Assembly: GCA_031262135.1 (NCBI GenBank)
Contig: JAISIG010000031.1
Location: 1 to 9,085 of the forward strand
Direction: 5' to 3'
DNA: 9,085 nt
Source: Endomicrobium sp.
GTDB lineage: Bacteria; Elusimicrobiota; Endomicrobiia; Endomicrobiales; Endomicrobiaceae
Below the pieces are notes generated by a model. It saw only the letters and a list, made by a program, of their open reading frames with translations, was not told where the DNA came from and ran no database searches. This document shows positions 6,612 through 9,085 of the stretch, piece after piece. The stretch's first letter is position 1. Each line of letters starts with the position of its first letter. The translations under genes and the position numbers were made by a program.

Positions 6612-8267
6612 TTAGAATATTATTATTATTGATATTATACCTAATACTATCAGAATAGATATAATTCCTATTATAATAGGCATCCGTACATATTTACTAT
6701 TTGTTGATAATTTATCAAATAAATGGAGGATTTGGCATGAATACCTCCAATCCAATTTGCCTTTTTTAGTATTTGTATTTACAAATAAAATATTTGATTT
6801 TTGTTTTTGAGGTCTATATATCTTATTTTTTGAAAATAAATGTTCAATTCTTTGTATGGAATATCCAATAATAAAAAATATAGCTATTGGAATAATTAAT
6901 CCAATAGTAGTATTATATGTAGGATTTTCAAATGCAAGAAATTTAAAGATAGAAGTTTTTTCATTTAATTCTATAATTAATGGAGAGAAAGCCATAACAA
7001 AGGTTAAACCTAATATAATTGCAGTAACGCGACTCTTACTTTGTATAAATGAAGTAAAATTATATTTACGACTATTAGAAAATGTTTCTATATCTTTTAT
7101 AGATAGGTTTATTCTTTTATTTAATATTTCTGCATCATCATGCTTTATCATTCCTTTATTTGCAAATGCGGATACAAATGCCTTAGCATATAAAAGAACC
7201 CCAACTGATTCTCTTTTGCTTTCATTGGTGCGTTTCTCAATGAAAATTTCACTGAAAAAAGAATTTAATTGATGCTTTATTATTTTATATAGTGTATCTT
7301 TTTGTGTATCTTCATTATTTTTATGGTGTGGGTGCAAATTAGATATAGGTAACATTGTATCGTCTTTTTCATCATGATAATAGTTTTTGTGGAACAGGAA
7401 TTTGATAAAGTGATAGGCTTCCTTATATATCCTATGAACAGCAATATGTTTTCTAAAATCTTCTAATTTATTTACTTCAAAATGATCTTTTACATATTTA
7501 TCTTCTTTATCATCTATAAGATACTGAATATTATCTTTTAGGAATAAAACACCATCTCTATATAATGCAACATCCAATATTGTGGGTTTATGTAGTTTTT
7601 CCTTTTCTTCTTTCTCTATATATTCTTCATCTTCTATTTCTTCTATCCTTTTAAAGCAACTTTCAACTATTTTGTATTGATTTAATGCATTTTTTTTAGC
7701 TTCAGATAACTCTTCAAAAGAAGAACTTATTTTACTGTATTTTTCATTATAAATATCATTTAATTTTTCTAATTTTTGTATTGCTTTTAAAAATTCATTT
7801 TCTTCATTTCTTACTTTTTCTAAATACGGAAGAATGATTAATTTTCCTAAAAGTAAATTTTCTTCTTTTTTTAAATCTTTTAAGAATATTGTTTCTGTTT
7901 TTGTTCTTTCAATAAAAGAGTTTTGATAAATTTCATCATTTATTGCACCAATAAATATAAATCTAAACGTTCTATTGAATTCTTTACCAATCTTAGAATC
8001 TCTACAAGTATAGAAAGATGTAGCTGTAATATAATACTTTGTCTTAAATTCATCGTTCTTTTGTGTTGTTTTTATTGATATAGAATACTTATCAATATCG
8101 CCCAATAATATAGATTGACAGTTATTTATATAATCAAAACGAGAAGAATTTGCTGTGTTAAAAAATTTAAGAGATAATTCTTGATTTATGCAAGGTACCC
8201 AGCCAATAAAGTCCATACATTCTAAAAGGTCATCTAATAATTGAGACCTTTCTTTATTTTCTATCAT
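6612..8267 (-). CDS. Unknown membrane protein with coiled coil and three predicted membrane segments
   Basis: A 551-residue protein I do not recognise. Residues 1-145 form a mixed, probably globular region (YYITATSFYTCRDSKIG and FRFIFIGAI look like beta strands). Residues about 150-225 are highly charged and heptad-like, likely coiled coil, ending in an acidic/basic run. Residues 274-332 hold nine histidines (274, 278, 286, 293, 298, 312, 314, 315, 332). Hydrophobic segments lie at about 414-433, 453-471 and 529-551, the last reaching the extreme C-terminus. The loop 472-528 is rich in Lys/Arg and therefore probably cytoplasmic, which places the large N-terminal part inside as well. It follows the 69-residue membrane-protein gene by 13 bases, suggesting a two-gene operon, and ends at a strong terminator. 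No nuclease, ATPase or transporter motif is visible. A sensor or effector role at the membrane is only a guess. Confidence 0.8.
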   Translation of the reverse strand: MIENKERSQLLDDLLECMDFIGWVPCINQELSLKFFNTANSSRFDYINNCQSILLGDIDKYSISIKTTQKNDEFKTKYYITATSFYTCRDSKIGKEFNRTFRFIFIGAINDEIYQNSFIERTKTETIFLKDLKKEENLLLGKLIILPYLEKVRNEENEFLKAIQKLEKLNDIYNEKYSKISSSFEELSEAKKNALNQYKIVESCFKRIEEIEDEEYIEKEEKEKLHKPTILDVALYRDGVLFLKDNIQYLIDDKEDKYVKDHFEVNKLEDFRKHIAVHRIYKEAYHFIKFLFHKNYYHDEKDDTMLPISNLHPHHKNNEDTQKDTLYKIIKHQLNSFFSEIFIEKRTNESKRESVGVLLYAKAFVSAFANKGMIKHDDAEILNKRINLSIKDIETFSNSRKYNFTSFIQSKSRVTAIILGLTFVMAFSPLIIELNEKTSIFKFLAFENPTYNTTIGLIIPIAIFFIIGYSIQRIEHLFSKNKIYRPQKQKSNILFVNTNTKKGKLDWRYSCQILHLFDKLSTNSKYVRMPIIIGIISILIVLGIISIIIIF

Positions 8268-8280
8268 ACACGAGGGATAT

Positions 8281-8490
8281 TTAGTATGGAGCTATAATCT
8301 TATTATCGGCTTCTATTTTGCCTGTCTTTTTATTATACACCATTCCAAAACTACGTTTTACTAAATGGGGATTTCTTTTTGCTCGTTTTATATATCTATA
8401 ATTTAACACTCCCTTACAAATCATAAATACTCCGTATGCAAAAAGAATAATTGCTAATATTGCTAATAATAAAAACACTGGTTCTGTCAT
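8281..8490 (-). CDS. Small single-span membrane protein of unknown function
   Basis: A 69-residue protein with one hydrophobic helix at about residues 4-28 (PVFLLLAILAIILFAYGVFM) followed by a strongly basic stretch YRYIKRAKRNPHLVKR (31-46) and a short polar tail. By the positive-inside rule the N-terminus would face out and the C-terminus in. There is no signal-peptidase or lipobox pattern. It is real rather than chance, because it has a good promoter 46-75 bases upstream and a downstream partner 13 bases away in the same direction, and its composition is that of a membrane protein. It may associate with the 551-residue protein encoded next. I cannot name its family. Confidence 0.68.
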   Translation of the reverse strand: MTEPVFLLLAILAIILFAYGVFMICKGVLNYRYIKRAKRNPHLVKRSFGMVYNKKTGKIEADNKIIAPY

Positions 8491-8535
8491 AATTTTATAT
8501 TATTTTTTATTTGAATAATGTTTTGATTCAAAACG

Positions 8536-8565
8536 CAAATATACGACAAAAATTTTATTTGTCAA
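8536..8565 (-). promoter_or_regulatory. Bacteroidota-type promoter of the membrane-protein pair
   Basis: Read on the minus strand, TTG at 8565-8563 (within CTTGAC) is followed after 19 bases by TATATTTG at 8543-8536. Both boxes and the spacing fit the -33/-7 consensus TTG...TAnnTTTG known from Bacteroides. Transcription would begin about 40 bases before the small membrane-protein start at 8490. Confidence 0.7.
8545..8563. promoter_or_regulatory. Inverted repeat between the promoter boxes, possible operator
   Basis: GACAAA (8545-8550) and TTTGTC (8558-8563) form a 6-bp dyad around a 7-base A/T centre. It lies almost exactly between the -33 and -7 boxes, where a bound repressor would block RNA polymerase. 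Operator function is inferred from position only. Confidence 0.4.
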
Positions 8566-8697
8566 GTGTTTTTCAAATACACACCTTATATTAATTATAA
8601 AAATAACCAAAAACAATTTATTATTATATCAAAAATTATCATAAATCCCAATAAGATCTCCCAAATTATTATAAAAATGGAATTTGTTATAAAGAAA

Positions 8698-8723
8698 AAG
8701 GTGAGACCCAAAGATCTCACCTT
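8698..8723 (-). terminator. Terminator of HU-related gene 2
   Basis: A 9-bp perfect stem AAGGTGAGA (8698-8706) with TCTCACCTT (8715-8723) closes an 8-base loop. On the minus strand it is followed by TTTTTCTTT. It stands 53 bases beyond the stop of HU-related gene 2 and isolates that gene from the membrane-protein promoter downstream. Confidence 0.8.
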
Positions 8724-8776
8724 AAAAACACAAAACATAAACAATAAAAAGACTACCCGACTTCCGTTAGGATAGA

Positions 8777-9085
8777 TTAAAGGTCGGTTGCCGACTTGGG
8801 TTGATAGCCTGTAACTTCTAAATCCACCTGACGATAATAAGTTTTTTGAAGGTCGTTCTTAAAAGCTACCGATGGAAGAAAGCGACACTTTGCTCTCTTT
8901 ATTGAATGACTATCTACCTCCTCTAAGGTGTCCTTAGCCTCTGCTTTTATGCCGGGAATAAAACTACCCAGATAATTAAACTTTACAGCAGAACCATTTA
9001 GGATATGATCACTTATTGTAATCTCCAAAGCCTTCAATGATGCTAAAACATCGGGATAAGCTATAGTAGTAGATGCTGAAATCTC
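8777..9085 (-). CDS. HU-related histone-like DNA-binding protein, copy 2 (5' end outside window)
   Basis: The frame is open from the right edge to the stop at 8777, so only the last 102 residues are seen; they correspond to residues 40 onward of copy 1. The apparent internal TTG start at 9037 is not the real start. The visible part has the same HU-like core (EISASTTIAYPDVL, then FNYLGSFIPGIKAEAK) and belongs to the same HU-related family. It matches copy 1 except for Val66 to Ile, then diverges after GYQP into KSATDL. The C-terminal codons contain a short inverted repeat (ACCGAC with GTCGGT-like pairing near 8781-8797). It has its own terminator. Whether the upstream part is intact cannot be judged here. 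Confidence 0.87.
   Translation of the reverse strand, partial: EISASTTIAYPDVLASLKALEITISDHILNGSAVKFNYLGSFIPGIKAEAKDTLEEVDSHSIKRAKCRFLPSVAFKNDLQKTYYRQVDLEVTGYQPKSATDL
8800..9085 (-). repeat. Long direct repeat, right copy (inside HU-related gene 2)
   Basis: Partner of 5873-6158. Only 9 of 286 bases differ and there are no gaps; eight changes are synonymous. The repeat continues beyond the window edge, so its full length is unknown. Confidence 0.95.

Larger units (their letters stand above)
8491..8776. other. Non-coding region between HU-related gene 2 and the membrane-protein pair
   Basis: These 286 A/T-rich bases contain the minus-strand promoter of the membrane-protein pair (8536-8565), an inverted repeat within it (8545-8563) and the terminator of HU-related gene 2 (8698-8723). 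I see no gene; a plus-strand frame here runs through the terminator and has no coding character. Confidence 0.7.

Noticed and set aside
6856..7272. Plus-strand open frame of 138 codons
   Set aside because: Antisense to the 551-residue membrane-protein gene, whose membrane helices produce the apparent hydrophobic frame; no start context or promoter.
8566..8775. Plus-strand open frame of 69 codons
   Set aside because: Starts with GTG in A/T-rich non-coding DNA, runs through the terminator of HU-related gene 2, and is rich in Lys, Asn and Ile as expected by chance.
5856..9085. Insertion sequence or integrated element bounded by the HU repeats
   Set aside because: No transposase, integrase, terminal inverted repeats or target-site duplication is visible; the repeats are coding sequence.

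Overview
The window is A/T-rich DNA from a member of the Bacteroidota, most likely the Bacteroidales. Four things point there: two genes of the histone-like HU-related family typical of that phylum; promoter boxes of the TAnnTTTG type; the absence of clear Shine-Dalgarno sequences before most starts; and a gene of the AAA-ATPase-like/PD-(D/E)XK family that is common in these genomes. This is inferred from content, not from a search.

Layout. Positions 1-660 hold the C-terminal part of a PD-(D/E)XK nuclease-like protein whose N-terminal part lies outside the window. Positions 762-5720 are a tight six-gene plus-strand operon for the nonulosonic acid pseudaminic acid, in the order pseB, pseC, pseF, a pse-associated GNAT-like gene, pseH, pseI. 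Genes are separated by 1-3 bases or overlap, and strong hairpins close the operon at 5779-5831. The hydrolase PseG, needed between PseH and PseI, is not in the window, and no glycosyltransferase or flippase accompanies the operon. A surface glycan or glycoprotein role is therefore inferred, with other steps encoded elsewhere.

The right part is entirely on the minus strand. It contains a complete HU-related gene (5856-6275), a non-coding stretch with a five-unit 10-bp tandem repeat and a strong terminator, and a two-gene unit of unknown function (a 69-residue single-span membrane protein, then a 551-residue coiled-coil membrane protein). Last comes a second HU-related gene cut by the window end. 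The two HU genes are near identical (9 differences in 286 aligned bases, 8 of them synonymous) and lie in direct orientation, so they bracket the unknown membrane module as roughly 2.9-kb-spaced direct repeats.

The pse operon is well understood by family knowledge apart from its missing step and its unusual second GNAT-like gene. The HU-bracketed module is the part I cannot assign to any known system and is the best candidate for something undescribed.
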